Shown here piece after piece: positions 1-6,940 of a DNA stretch of 16,719 nucleotides; position 1 is the stretch's first letter, and each line of letters opens with the position of its first letter. The DNA is from a bacterium (lineage in GTDB: Bacteria > Chloroflexota > Dormibacteria > UBA8260 > Bog-877): positions 1 through 16,719 of the forward strand of contig JAKABA010000073.1 in NCBI GenBank assembly GCA_021802115.1. The letters run 5' to 3'. The position numbers and the translations under genes were made by a program. The notes beneath the pieces are model-generated. The model was not told the DNA's origin and did not search any database. It saw only the letters and a program-made list of their open reading frames with translations.

Positions 1-1233
1 GGCAGGAGCTACCAGCTGCCGATTGTCGACGGAGCGATCCGGACCCTCGACCTCCGCCAGATCAAGGTCGGCGACGGCGACTTTGGCCTGATGGCCTACG
101 ACCCCGCCTTCCAGAACACCGCCAGCTGCCGCAGCCAGATCACCTACATCGACGGCGATCGCGGAATTCTGCGCTATCGCGGCTACCCGATCGAGGAGCT
201 GGCCGAGTCGAAGGGCTTTTTGGAGATTGCCTACCTGCTTCTGAACGGGGAACTGCCCACCGCGACCGAGCTCGAGCGCTGGACCGCCGAGATCACCAAC
301 CACACCTTCATCCACGAGAGCATCAAGCACTTCATCGACGGCTTCCACCACGACGCCCACCCGATGGGAATGCTGGTCTCCTCGGTGGCGGCGCTGTCCA
401 CCTTCTACCCCGAGGCGAAGCAGATCCGGGACCCCGAGATCCGCCACCGCCAGATCGTCCGCCTCATCGCCAAGATGCCGACCCTGGCAGCGTTCGCCTA
501 CCGCCACGCGATGGGCCTCTACTACGCCTACCCGGACGACGACCTCTCCTACGCGGGCAACTTCCTGAACATGATGTGGCGCGCCACCGAGCTCAAGTAC
601 CAGCCCAATCCGGTCCTGGAGCACGCGCTCAACGTGCTGCTGGTGCTCCATGCCGACCACGAGCAGAACTGCTCGACCAGCACCATGCGCATGGTGGGCA
701 GCTCCGAGGCCGATCCCTACTCGGCGATGTCAGCCGCCTGCGCCGCCCTCTACGGCCCGCTCCACGGCGGCGCCAACGAGCAGGTTCTGCGGATGCTGCA
801 GGCGATCGGGACGGTCGAGAACATTCCCGCCTACATCCGCCGGGTGAAGGCGGGCGAGTTCCGGCTGATGGGGTTCGGCCATCGGGTCTACAAGAACTTC
901 GACCCCAGAGCCCAGCTGATCAAGAAGGTGGCGGACCAGGTGTTCGAGGTCACCGGGCGCAGCCCGCTCCTGGACATAGCGCTGGAGGTGGAGCGGATCG
1001 CGCTGGCGGACGAGTACTTCATCAACCACAAGCTCTACCCGAACGTCGACTTCTACTCCGGGATCATCTACCTGGCGATGGGGATCCCCGTCGAGATGTT
1101 CCCGGTCCTCTTCGCCATCGGACGGACTCCCGGGTGGCTGGCCCACTGGGAGGAGGGGCTGCTGGACCCGGAGCAGAAGATCGGCAGGCCCCGGCAGCTC
1201 TACGTCGGCCCCGAGATGCGCCACCTCGACTGA
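1..1233 (+). CDS. gltA: Citrate synthase (5' end lies outside the window)
   Basis: Citrate synthase condenses acetyl-CoA with oxaloacetate to citrate, the entry step of the TCA cycle, in the cytosol. The frame is open from base 1: the 30 codons before the first ATG at 91 read as a normal citrate synthase N-terminal region (YQLPIVDG, then TLDLRQIKV), so ATG 91 is an internal methionine and the real start is off the left edge. Catalytic and binding segments are visible: ADHEQNCSTST, GPLHGGANEQV with the active-site His, GFGHRVYKNFDPRA with His and Arg, YPNVDFYSG with the catalytic Asp, and the C-terminal GRTPGWLAHWEE. About 410 residues are visible; full-length enzymes are about 370-430, so little is missing. 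The closely related 2-methylcitrate synthases are the main alternative. The bacterial hexameric-type pattern favours citrate synthase. The gene converges on the ATP-grasp gene. Confidence 0.95.
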   Translation, partial: GRSYQLPIVDGAIRTLDLRQIKVGDGDFGLMAYDPAFQNTASCRSQITYIDGDRGILRYRGYPIEELAESKGFLEIAYLLLNGELPTATELERWTAEITNHTFIHESIKHFIDGFHHDAHPMGMLVSSVAALSTFYPEAKQIRDPEIRHRQIVRLIAKMPTLAAFAYRHAMGLYYAYPDDDLSYAGNFLNMMWRATELKYQPNPVLEHALNVLLVLHADHEQNCSTSTMRMVGSSEADPYSAMSAACAALYGPLHGGANEQVLRMLQAIGTVENIPAYIRRVKAGEFRLMGFGHRVYKNFDPRAQLIKKVADQVFEVTGRSPLLDIALEVERIALADEYFINHKLYPNVDFYSGIIYLAMGIPVEMFPVLFAIGRTPGWLAHWEEGLLDPEQKIGRPRQLYVGPEMRHLD

Positions 1234-1234
1234 C

Positions 1235-1276
1235 GAGGTGTGGCTGGGGGCGGCTGTCGTAGCCCCCAGCCACCTC
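1235..1276. terminator. Bidirectional stem-loop between convergent genes
   Basis: The left arm (1235-1251) pairs with the right arm (1262-1276) over 15 bp with a two-base bulge, and the core TGGCTGGGGGC/GCCCCCAGCCA is perfect. The loop is about 10 nt. It starts one base after the citrate synthase stop codon. Its right arm runs into the stop codon (1275-1277) of the convergent ATP-grasp gene. No T-tract follows on either side, so it may act as a non-canonical terminator or as an RNA 3'-end stabiliser for both transcripts. Confidence 0.7.
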
Positions 1277-2501
1277 AGTCGATCTCGAAGCGCAGCTGGG
1301 AGTGAGCTTGCCGCAACCTGGTCGCGGCGTCCGGTCCATCAGCGCCGCGGGCGAACAGGAACCCCAGATAGCGGTCCCCGCCCGGTGGCGGCTCGACCAT
1401 CGCTCCCACCGGCACCGAGATCTCCAGGGACTCGACGCCTGGCACGGCCAGCGCCCCCTCCCGGCCACTGACCTCCAGCAGCCGTCCCGCCCTGGGCACC
1501 GGCAGCATCATCACCCCGGCCCCGCCCGCCTCCAGCTCCAGCTCTGGCAGAGGGTCGCCCAGCGCGTTGAGCAGGACCAGCTCCTCCAGGCTCTGCCCGC
1601 ATTTGAAGTGGAGGACCGCCGAGCAGTGCCCCCCTATCGAGCGGGAGGCCAGGTCGATCACCCGCGGCCGACCCTGACCCAGCCGCAGCTCGGCGTGGAC
1701 GGGACCGGTGGCCAGGCCCACGGCCGCGACCGCCGCGGACAGGCTGGCGATCACCGCCTGCTGGGCTTCCGGGGGCAGGACGCTGGGGACGCAGTAGATC
1801 GTCTCCTCGAAGTAGGGGCCGTCGAGCGGGTCGGGCTTGTCGTAGATCGCCAGCGGAATCAGCTCGCCGTCCTGGACCAACGCCTCCACCGCCACCTCGG
1901 GGCCCGGCACGAACCCCTCGATGAGGAGCGGGCGCTGGTCGGGGGCGACAGCCGGCTGGCAGCTCGGATCGTGAGCCAGCAGCTGACGGACGCGTTCACC
2001 CTGCGCTGCCAGGTCTGAGGCCGTGTCCACCCGGACCACCCCGCGGCTGGCCGCCTGGTCGAGCGGTTTCAGCACCGCCGGGAAGAGCTGCCAGCGGGGC
2101 GGACGGCGGCCGCGCCACAGCGTCCACTCGGGCTGGGGCACCCCGCTAGCGCGCAGGCGTGCCCGCAGCTGCGCCTTGTCCCTGGTCGCCGCCGCGGCTG
2201 CCGGCGAGTTGCCAGGCAGCCGAAGCGCGGCGGCGAGGTGGGCAGCGACCAGGACTGCGGTCTCGTCGACCGCCACCACCGCCCCGAAACCGACGTGGTC
2301 GTCCAGCGCTGCCAGGGCCGCCGGGGCCAACTCGGGGCGGGCGAAGTCCACCACCAGCTCCTGGCCCGGATGCAGGGCTCCCAGGGTGGAGGGCTCGTCG
2401 CTGGCCACCACGACCTCAAGTCCTAGCCGGCGGGCGGCGCTGAGAAAGGCCGACGCGCGGTAGGTTCCGGTGGGGAGCACCAGCAGCACGCGACGGCTCA
2501 T
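1275..2501 (-). CDS. ATP-grasp domain protein, possibly an amino-acid ligase
   Basis: This is a 408-residue protein of the ATP-grasp superfamily, which couples ATP hydrolysis to joining a carboxylate and an amine or thiol through an acyl-phosphate. Residues 1-100 resemble the pre-ATP-grasp Rossmann-like domain (RVLLVLP at 5-10, VVAVDET near 80). The start of the ATP-grasp fold is marked by TRDKAQLRARL (106-116) and the nucleotide-binding lysine by AVLKP (142-146). LLIEGFVPGPEVAVEAL (192-208) and HAELRL (269-274) follow, then VIDLASRSIGGHCS (281-294) as the metal/phosphate-binding segment. The C-terminal 100 residues fit a LAL_C2-like domain, so an L-amino-acid ligase or BacD-like role is the best guess, but the substrate cannot be read from the sequence. 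ATG 2501 is chosen because a -10-like TAGTCT lies six bases upstream. The gene stands alone, divergent from nfuA. Confidence 0.85.
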   Translation of the reverse strand: MSRRVLLVLPTGTYRASAFLSAARRLGLEVVVASDEPSTLGALHPGQELVVDFARPELAPAALAALDDHVGFGAVVAVDETAVLVAAHLAAALRLPGNSPAAAAATRDKAQLRARLRASGVPQPEWTLWRGRRPPRWQLFPAVLKPLDQAASRGVVRVDTASDLAAQGERVRQLLAHDPSCQPAVAPDQRPLLIEGFVPGPEVAVEALVQDGELIPLAIYDKPDPLDGPYFEETIYCVPSVLPPEAQQAVIASLSAAVAAVGLATGPVHAELRLGQGRPRVIDLASRSIGGHCSAVLHFKCGQSLEELVLLNALGDPLPELELEAGGAGVMMLPVPRAGRLLEVSGREGALAVPGVESLEISVPVGAMVEPPPGGDRYLGFLFARGADGPDAATRLRQAHSQLRFEID

Positions 2502-2507
2502 GGCGTC

Positions 2508-2513
2508 AGACTA
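2508..2513 (-). promoter_or_regulatory. Leaderless-type -10 box of the ATP-grasp gene
   Basis: Read on the minus strand this is TAGTCT, then GACGCC, then the ATG at 2501. The six-base gap would put the transcription start on the A of the start codon. There is no Shine-Dalgarno and no clear -35 box. The same geometry recurs upstream of ccdA. The box lies in the 17-bp gap between divergent starts, so the rest of the promoter would overlap the nfuA coding region. Confidence 0.5.
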
Positions 2514-2518
2514 TCCCC

Positions 2519-3130
2519 ATGGACCATTTCCACGGAGAGTCCGGAGCCGAGCTGCCGACCCTCACCGTGACCGACCGCGCCGCCGAGCGGATCCGCGGGT
2601 TCCGGCAGCGCCAGGGCCACCCCGAGGCATGGGTGTCGGTGACCCCGGCGGGCCTGGTCGGCGAGCGGCTCAGCTTCACCTTCGCGCTGGTGGAGAGCGG
2701 AGGGCTGAAGGATGACGAGGTGCTGGTGCGCGGGCGGGACGACATCGACTTCGTGGCGCCCAAGCTGATCTCCAGGCACGTGATCGGCGCCACCGTAGAC
2801 GCCGACCCGCTGACCGGAGCGCTGGAGCTGGTGACCAGTTACAACCCCGATGAGGACCCCCTCGCCAAGGCGGTCCAGGAGCTTCTCGACCAGGAGATCA
2901 ACCCGGCGGTCGCCTCTCACGGCGGCTACATCGGGCTGCTCGACGTTGCCGACGGAGTCGCCTACGTACAGATGGGAGGTGGCTGCCAGGGCTGCGGGCT
3001 GGCCGAGGTGACGCTGTCCCAAGGCGTGAGGACCGCCATCCTGGAGCGCTTCCCGGAGCTTCACGACGTGGTCGACACCACCGACCACGCCCAGGGTGCA
3101 AATCCCTACTACCAAGCCTCCAAGAAGTGA
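2519..3130 (+). CDS. nfuA: NfuA-type Fe-S cluster carrier
   Basis: This 203-residue protein is predicted to accept a 4Fe-4S cluster from the assembly machinery and hand it to apo-enzymes in the cytosol. Residues 14-105 form an A-type-like domain (LTVTDRAAERIRGF) without the three conserved cysteines of true A-type carriers, as in E. coli NfuA. Residues about 115-185 form the NifU C-terminal domain, with the cluster-binding pair in MGGGCQGCGLAEVTL (Cys156 and Cys159). The length matches E. coli NfuA (191 aa). The start ATG 2519 has no Shine-Dalgarno. GTG 2567 (residue 17) is an alternative but would trim the first domain. No isc or suf genes are next to it; the neighbours are a divergent ATP-grasp gene and a convergent glycosyltransferase 10 bp away. 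Confidence 0.9.
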   Translation: MDHFHGESGAELPTLTVTDRAAERIRGFRQRQGHPEAWVSVTPAGLVGERLSFTFALVESGGLKDDEVLVRGRDDIDFVAPKLISRHVIGATVDADPLTGALELVTSYNPDEDPLAKAVQELLDQEINPAVASHGGYIGLLDVADGVAYVQMGGGCQGCGLAEVTLSQGVRTAILERFPELHDVVDTTDHAQGANPYYQASKK

Positions 3131-3140
3131 CGGGCCCGGC

Positions 3141-4214
3141 TCAGGTCAGCACCTCCCGGTAGACCCCTCTGGTCAGGGCTGCCATCCTGGCCGCCGAGTA
3201 GCGCAGCCGGACCCGCTCGGGACCAGCCTCGGAGAGGCGGCGATAGCGTTCCACATCGTCCAGCAGGGCGGCCGTGACACTGGCCAGGGCGGTGGGGTTG
3301 GCCGGGGCCACCAGCGCACCTGAGCGGGGCGGATCCAGAATCTCCGGCAGGCCGCCGACCCTGGTTCCCACCACCGGGAGACCGGCGCTCATCGCCTCGC
3401 AGGCCACCAGCCCAAAGGGCTCGGCTCGTGATGGCACCCAGGCGACATCGCACGAGTCGAAGAACGCCTGCCGGTCGGTGACCGGCCCCAGGAAGGTGAC
3501 CCGGGAAGCCACCTGCAGCCGCTCGGCCAGGTCCAACAGGGCCGGCAGCTCCGGACCCTGGCCGCCCACCACCAGGGACAGCGCCCGGCCGGGAGGGGTG
3601 GCGAGCGCCATCACCGCCAGGTCCACCCCCTTGCTGGGGATCAGGCTGGCGAGCACGCCGACCCGGGCTGCCGAGGGACGCTCGCGCAGCCTCGGTTGCA
3701 GTGGATCGATGCCGTTGGGGACCACCCGGACCCGGCTGGCGGGGCTCCCCAGGGTCTCGGTGACGAACTCGAATACCGACTGCGAGACCGCTATCTGCAG
3801 CTGAGCCCGGCGGCCGATGCCGCGCAGCGCCCGGCGATGGATTGCGGTGCGCATGGCGCTGGCGGTGAACCAGGAATCCAGGTGATGGGTGTGCACCCAG
3901 GGAACCTGGGGCCGGGCGCGCCGGACCAGCCACGCCGCTCGCAAGCCGTGGCTGTGGACCAGGTCGGCCTGGTAGCGCCGCACCATGTGCCGCAGCCTGA
4001 TCGCGGCCAGCCCCAGCTCCCGGCCGGAGCAGCGCAGGGGCAGGCTGGTCACGTCCAGCGCCCGGCAGCGGTCGAGAAGATCTCCTGGGGGAGCGGCGAC
4101 CGCCACCTGCCACCCGGCGCCGTCCAGCTCGCGGGCCAGGGTGAGGACGTGCTCGGGACCACCGGTGCGTGAGCTGTCGGCGATGACAAGCAGCACCCTG
4201 GGCTGGTAGGGCAT
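3141..4214 (-). CDS. Glycosyltransferase family 4 (GT-B fold)
   Basis: This 357-residue protein is a GT4-type retaining glycosyltransferase, likely cytosolic or peripheral to the inner face of the membrane, moving a sugar from a nucleotide-sugar donor. The N-terminal acceptor-side domain shows RTGGPEHVL (16-24) with the glycine-rich loop and LVHSHGLRA (85-93). The C-terminal donor-binding domain shows VVPNGIDP (164-171), [11 protein letters not shown] (194-204), VVGGQGPEL (215-223) and EPFGLVACE (265-273), the E-x7-E motif, followed by [18 protein letters not shown] longer open frame reaches 4256, but the homologous region begins at PRVLLV, so ATG 4214 is preferred; it has a -10-like AACAAT six bases upstream. 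No wzx/wzy or lipid-carrier genes lie nearby, so donor, acceptor and pathway (lipid glycosylation, polysaccharide, small thiol) are unknown. Confidence 0.9.
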   Translation of the reverse strand: MPYQPRVLLVIADSSRTGGPEHVLTLARELDGAGWQVAVAAPPGDLLDRCRALDVTSLPLRCSGRELGLAAIRLRHMVRRYQADLVHSHGLRAAWLVRRARPQVPWVHTHHLDSWFTASAMRTAIHRRALRGIGRRAQLQIAVSQSVFEFVTETLGSPASRVRVVPNGIDPLQPRLRERPSAARVGVLASLIPSKGVDLAVMALATPPGRALSLVVGGQGPELPALLDLAERLQVASRVTFLGPVTDRQAFFDSCDVAWVPSRAEPFGLVACEAMSAGLPVVGTRVGGLPEILDPPRSGALVAPANPTALASVTAALLDDVERYRRLSEAGPERVRLRYSAARMAALTRGVYREVLT

Positions 4215-4220
4215 GGACGC

Positions 4221-4226
4221 ATTGTT
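4221..4226 (-). promoter_or_regulatory. Leaderless-type -10 box of the glycosyltransferase gene
   Basis: On the minus strand AACAAT is followed by GCGTCC and then ATG at 4214, the same six-base spacing as at the ATP-grasp and ccdA genes. The hexamer matches TATAAT at four of six positions. No ribosome binding site is seen. Confidence 0.35.
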
Positions 4227-4250
4227 CCACCTTCTAGGGTCGCCACCGGA

Positions 4251-4256
4251 TACCAT
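4251..4256 (+). promoter_or_regulatory. Possible -10 box of metG
   Basis: TACCAT lies ten bases before the GTG start at 4267. Transcription would begin about four bases before the start codon, so the leader would be almost absent. It shares a 52-bp gap with the divergent glycosyltransferase promoter. Support is positional only; no -35 box is clear. Confidence 0.3.
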
Positions 4257-4266
4257 CGGACAGGTC

Positions 4267-6084
4267 GTGAGTTCCTCGCAACCCGAACTGGTCCTGGTGG
4301 CGGTCGCCTGGCCGTATGCCAGCGGCCCGCGTCACATCGGTCACGTGGCCGGGTTCGGGGTGCCCTCCGATGTGTTCGCTCGCTACCACCGGCTGCGCGG
4401 GTCGGCGGTGCTGATGGTGAGCGGGACAGACGAGCACGGGACCCCGATCCTGGTTGCCGCCGATCGAGAGGGGGTCGGACCGCGGGAGATCGCGGACCGC
4501 TACAGCAAGGTCATCGCCGAGGACCTGCAGCGGCTGGGACTCAGCTACGACCTCTTCACCAGGACGACCACCAAGAACCACGAGCGGGTCGTGCGCGATG
4601 TCTTCCGCACCCTCTTCGAGAAGGGGTATCTGATCAAGCGCACCCAGATGGGCGCCTTCTCCCAGAGCACCGGCCGGACTCTGCCGGATCGCTACATCGA
4701 GGGCACCTGCCCGCACTGCGGGTACACCTCCGCACGCGGGGACCAGTGCGACAACTGCGGCAGGATGCTGGATCCCCAGGATCTGATCGACCCCCGCTCG
4801 CGAATCGATGCCACGCCCCCGGTCTTTCGCGAGTCCGAGCACCTGTTCCTGGACCTGCCCGCATTCGCCGACCAGCTGTCCCAGTGGTTGGCGTCCAAGC
4901 CCGACTGGCGGAGCAACGTCCGTGCCTTCTCCACCAACCTGCTGGCGGAGCTGCGCCCCCGAGCCGTGACCCGCGACATCGACTGGGGCATCCGGGTGCC
5001 GGTGGAGGGTTTCGAGGAACGCCCCGACAAGCGGGTGTACGTCTGGTTCGACGCGGTGGTCGGCTACCTCTCCGCCAGCATCGAGTGGGCGCTGCTGCGG
5101 GGCGAGCCCGAGGCGTGGCGAAGTTGGTGGCAGGACCAGAGGGCCCGCCACTACTACTTCATGGGCAAGGACAACATCGTCTTTCACTCGGTCATCTGGC
5201 CGACCATCCTGATGGGCTACGGCAGTGGGGGGACCTTCGGTGGGGGACCGGGCCAGCCTCCTCTGGTGCTGCCGGAGAACGTGGTCAGCAGCGAGTTCCT
5301 GACCCAGGAGGGTCAGAAGTTCTCCAGCAGCCGCGGGGTGGTGATCGAGGTCCGCGACTTCCTGGAGCGGTACGACCCCGACCCTCTGCGTTACCACCTC
5401 ACCGCCGCGGGGCCCGAGACCCAGGACACCGACTTCACCTGGGCGGAGTTCATCCGGCGCAACAACGACGAGCTGGTGGCCACCTGGGGCAACCTGGTGC
5501 AGCGGACGCTGACCCTGTGCGCCCGCCACTTCGGTGGCGTGCCCGAGCCCGGCCCGCTGCATTCCTTGGACCAGCAGCTGCTGGAGACGGTTGACGGTGG
5601 CTACCAGACGGTCGGCGAGCTGATCGGAAGCTGCCGGTTCAAGGCAGCCCTGGCCGAGGCCATCGGGCTGGCCGCCCGCGTGAACCAGTACCTGGGGGAG
5701 ACCGAGCCCTGGCGCTTGATCAAGAGCGACCCGAGCCGGGCCGCCACCGTCCTCTTCACGGCCGTGCAGTGCGTGGCCAACCTCAGGGTGCTCCTCGCCC
5801 CCTTCCTGCCCTTCACATCCCAGCGCCTCCACCAGATGTTGGGTGAGCCCGGGGTGCTGACACCGATGCCGGAGCTGGTGGAGGCTGACGGAGGGGGGCA
5901 GGACCGCCACCTGGTCCTCGTCACCGCCCCCGTCACCGCCACCTCTGGCTGGCAGCCCCAGCGGCTGCCGGCGGGACGGCCCCTGGCCCAGCCCCAGGCT
6001 CTCTTCCGCAAGCTCGACCCCGCCTTGGCGGAACAGGAGCTGGCGCGGATGGGGGGCTCCGCCACCGTGCCCGGGGTTGCCTGA
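4267..6084 (+). CDS. metG: Methionyl-tRNA synthetase
   Basis: This class I aminoacyl-tRNA synthetase charges tRNA-Met and initiator tRNA in the cytosol. The protein has about 605 residues from GTG 4267. The HIGH motif is at residues 23-26 ([13 protein letters not shown]). A zinc knuckle is formed by CPHC (148-151) and CDNC (161-164). [13 protein letters not shown] and [15 protein letters not shown] mark the catalytic core, and the KMSKS loop appears as KFSSS (351-355). The anticodon-binding helical domain follows ([11 protein letters not shown] onward), and there is no C-terminal Trbp111-like domain, as is common for this length. The open frame extends back to ATG 4213, but those codons precede the conserved start of the fold and would overlap the divergent glycosyltransferase start. 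It is probably monocistronic or weakly linked to ccdA, which begins 60 bp downstream with its own promoter. Confidence 0.96.
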   Translation: MSSSQPELVLVAVAWPYASGPRHIGHVAGFGVPSDVFARYHRLRGSAVLMVSGTDEHGTPILVAADREGVGPREIADRYSKVIAEDLQRLGLSYDLFTRTTTKNHERVVRDVFRTLFEKGYLIKRTQMGAFSQSTGRTLPDRYIEGTCPHCGYTSARGDQCDNCGRMLDPQDLIDPRSRIDATPPVFRESEHLFLDLPAFADQLSQWLASKPDWRSNVRAFSTNLLAELRPRAVTRDIDWGIRVPVEGFEERPDKRVYVWFDAVVGYLSASIEWALLRGEPEAWRSWWQDQRARHYYFMGKDNIVFHSVIWPTILMGYGSGGTFGGGPGQPPLVLPENVVSSEFLTQEGQKFSSSRGVVIEVRDFLERYDPDPLRYHLTAAGPETQDTDFTWAEFIRRNNDELVATWGNLVQRTLTLCARHFGGVPEPGPLHSLDQQLLETVDGGYQTVGELIGSCRFKAALAEAIGLAARVNQYLGETEPWRLIKSDPSRAATVLFTAVQCVANLRVLLAPFLPFTSQRLHQMLGEPGVLTPMPELVEADGGGQDRHLVLVTAPVTATSGWQPQRLPAGRPLAQPQALFRKLDPALAEQELARMGGSATVPGVA

Positions 6085-6132
6085 TCGGGGCTCGTCTGAC
6101 CTGCTGGGGCCAGCGGGTCCGTGCCTCTCTTC

Positions 6133-6138
6133 TAATCT
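6133..6138 (+). promoter_or_regulatory. Leaderless-type -10 box of ccdA
   Basis: TAATCT is followed by GAGGCC and the ATG at 6145. A start site seven bases after the hexamer falls on the A of the ATG. TAATCT matches TATAAT at four of six positions and stands out in GC-rich sequence. No TTGACA-like box is found 16-18 bp upstream. The nearby GAGG is too close to the ATG to be a good ribosome binding site. Confidence 0.5.
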
Positions 6139-6144
6139 GAGGCC

Positions 6145-6888
6145 ATGAGCCTGGGCGCGGTCACCATCCCACTGGCCATCGCGGCCGGCGCCGCATCCTT
6201 CCTGTCGCCGTGCGTACTGCCTCTGGTGCCGGCCTACCTGGCCTTCCTCTCCTGCCAGGGGGCTGGGGAACGTGGCAGCGGCGCGACCACCACCGCCACC
6301 AGGTGGCGCGTGCTGAGGGGGGCGGCCGGGTTCGTGATTGGGCTGGGGGCCTTCTGCATCGCCTTCTTCTATGCGCTCGACCGGGTCCTCGAGCCGTGGA
6401 GATCGGTCTTGACCCCCGTCCTCGGGGTGCTGGTCATCCTGCTGGGGCTCACCCTGGTGGGGGTGATTCGGGTCGGGCCCCTGGCGCGCGACCTGCGCTT
6501 TCTGCCCCGCCGGGCCGGCCGCGGGGGGTTCGCGGCGGGACTGCTCTTGGGAGTCGGGCTGGCGGCGGGTTGGTCTCCGTGCATCGGGCCGGTCCTGGGA
6601 GCGGTGCTGACGTCGGGGATAAGCCAGGGGACGACTCTGCGCGGCATCTACCTGATGGTCGCCTACTGCGTCGGACTGGGGCTGCCGTTCCTGCTGGCGG
6701 CGACCCTGCTCGACCGCGCCGGGCCACTGCTCTCATCCTTGGCCCGGCACCAGCGGGTGATTTCGGTGGCGGGAGGGTTGGTGGTGGTGGCCATGGGCGC
6801 GCTGGTGACCGTCAACCACTTCACCGTGTTCAATGAGTGGCTCTCTGCCCACCTTCCGGGTTTCTTCCAGGACCCCTTCAATCTGTGA
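6145..6888 (+). CDS. ccdA: CcdA/DsbD-type membrane thiol-disulfide transporter
   Basis: This 247-residue protein of the CcdA/DsbD transmembrane family passes reducing equivalents from cytosolic thioredoxin across the membrane to extracytoplasmic thiol proteins, for example in cytochrome c maturation. About six hydrophobic segments are visible. The two redox cysteines sit in the family's typical places: FLSPCVLPLVPAYL (Cys23, first helix) and GWSPCIGPVLGAVL (Cys146, fourth helix). Its length and lack of periplasmic thioredoxin domains fit CcdA rather than full DsbD. The C-terminal end (HLPGFFQDPFNL) is outside the conserved core. No ResA, CcsA or CcsB partner is in the window, so its electron acceptor is unknown. 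A J-domain gene follows after 52 bp and may be co-transcribed. Confidence 0.9.
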   Translation: MSLGAVTIPLAIAAGAASFLSPCVLPLVPAYLAFLSCQGAGERGSGATTTATRWRVLRGAAGFVIGLGAFCIAFFYALDRVLEPWRSVLTPVLGVLVILLGLTLVGVIRVGPLARDLRFLPRRAGRGGFAAGLLLGVGLAAGWSPCIGPVLGAVLTSGISQGTTLRGIYLMVAYCVGLGLPFLLAATLLDRAGPLLSSLARHQRVISVAGGLVVVAMGALVTVNHFTVFNEWLSAHLPGFFQDPFNL

Positions 6889-6928
6889 TCCGCTCAGCAT
6901 CCTCGACCCCGGTTGAGCCGCAGGGCTC

Positions 6929-6933
6929 GGAGG
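6929..6933 (+). promoter_or_regulatory. Shine-Dalgarno fixing the J-domain gene start
   Basis: GGAGG lies seven bases before GTG 6941, a near-ideal distance. It favours that start over the in-frame GTG at 6971. It also shows this gene uses a normal ribosome binding site, in contrast to its leaderless-looking upstream neighbour, which suggests it is read from a longer mRNA. Confidence 0.7.
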
Positions 6934-6940
6934 CTGTCCG

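Noticed and set aside
4213..4266. Upstream start ATG for metG
   Set aside because: It would add 18 residues ahead of the conserved fold and overlap the divergent glycosyltransferase start. GTG 4267 fits the family N-terminus.
4234..5910. 558-codon open frame on the minus strand opposite metG
   Set aside because: It mirrors metG, whose motifs are unmistakable. Its translation is rich in His, Gln, Gly and Val with no domain, which is typical of antisense frames in GC-rich DNA.
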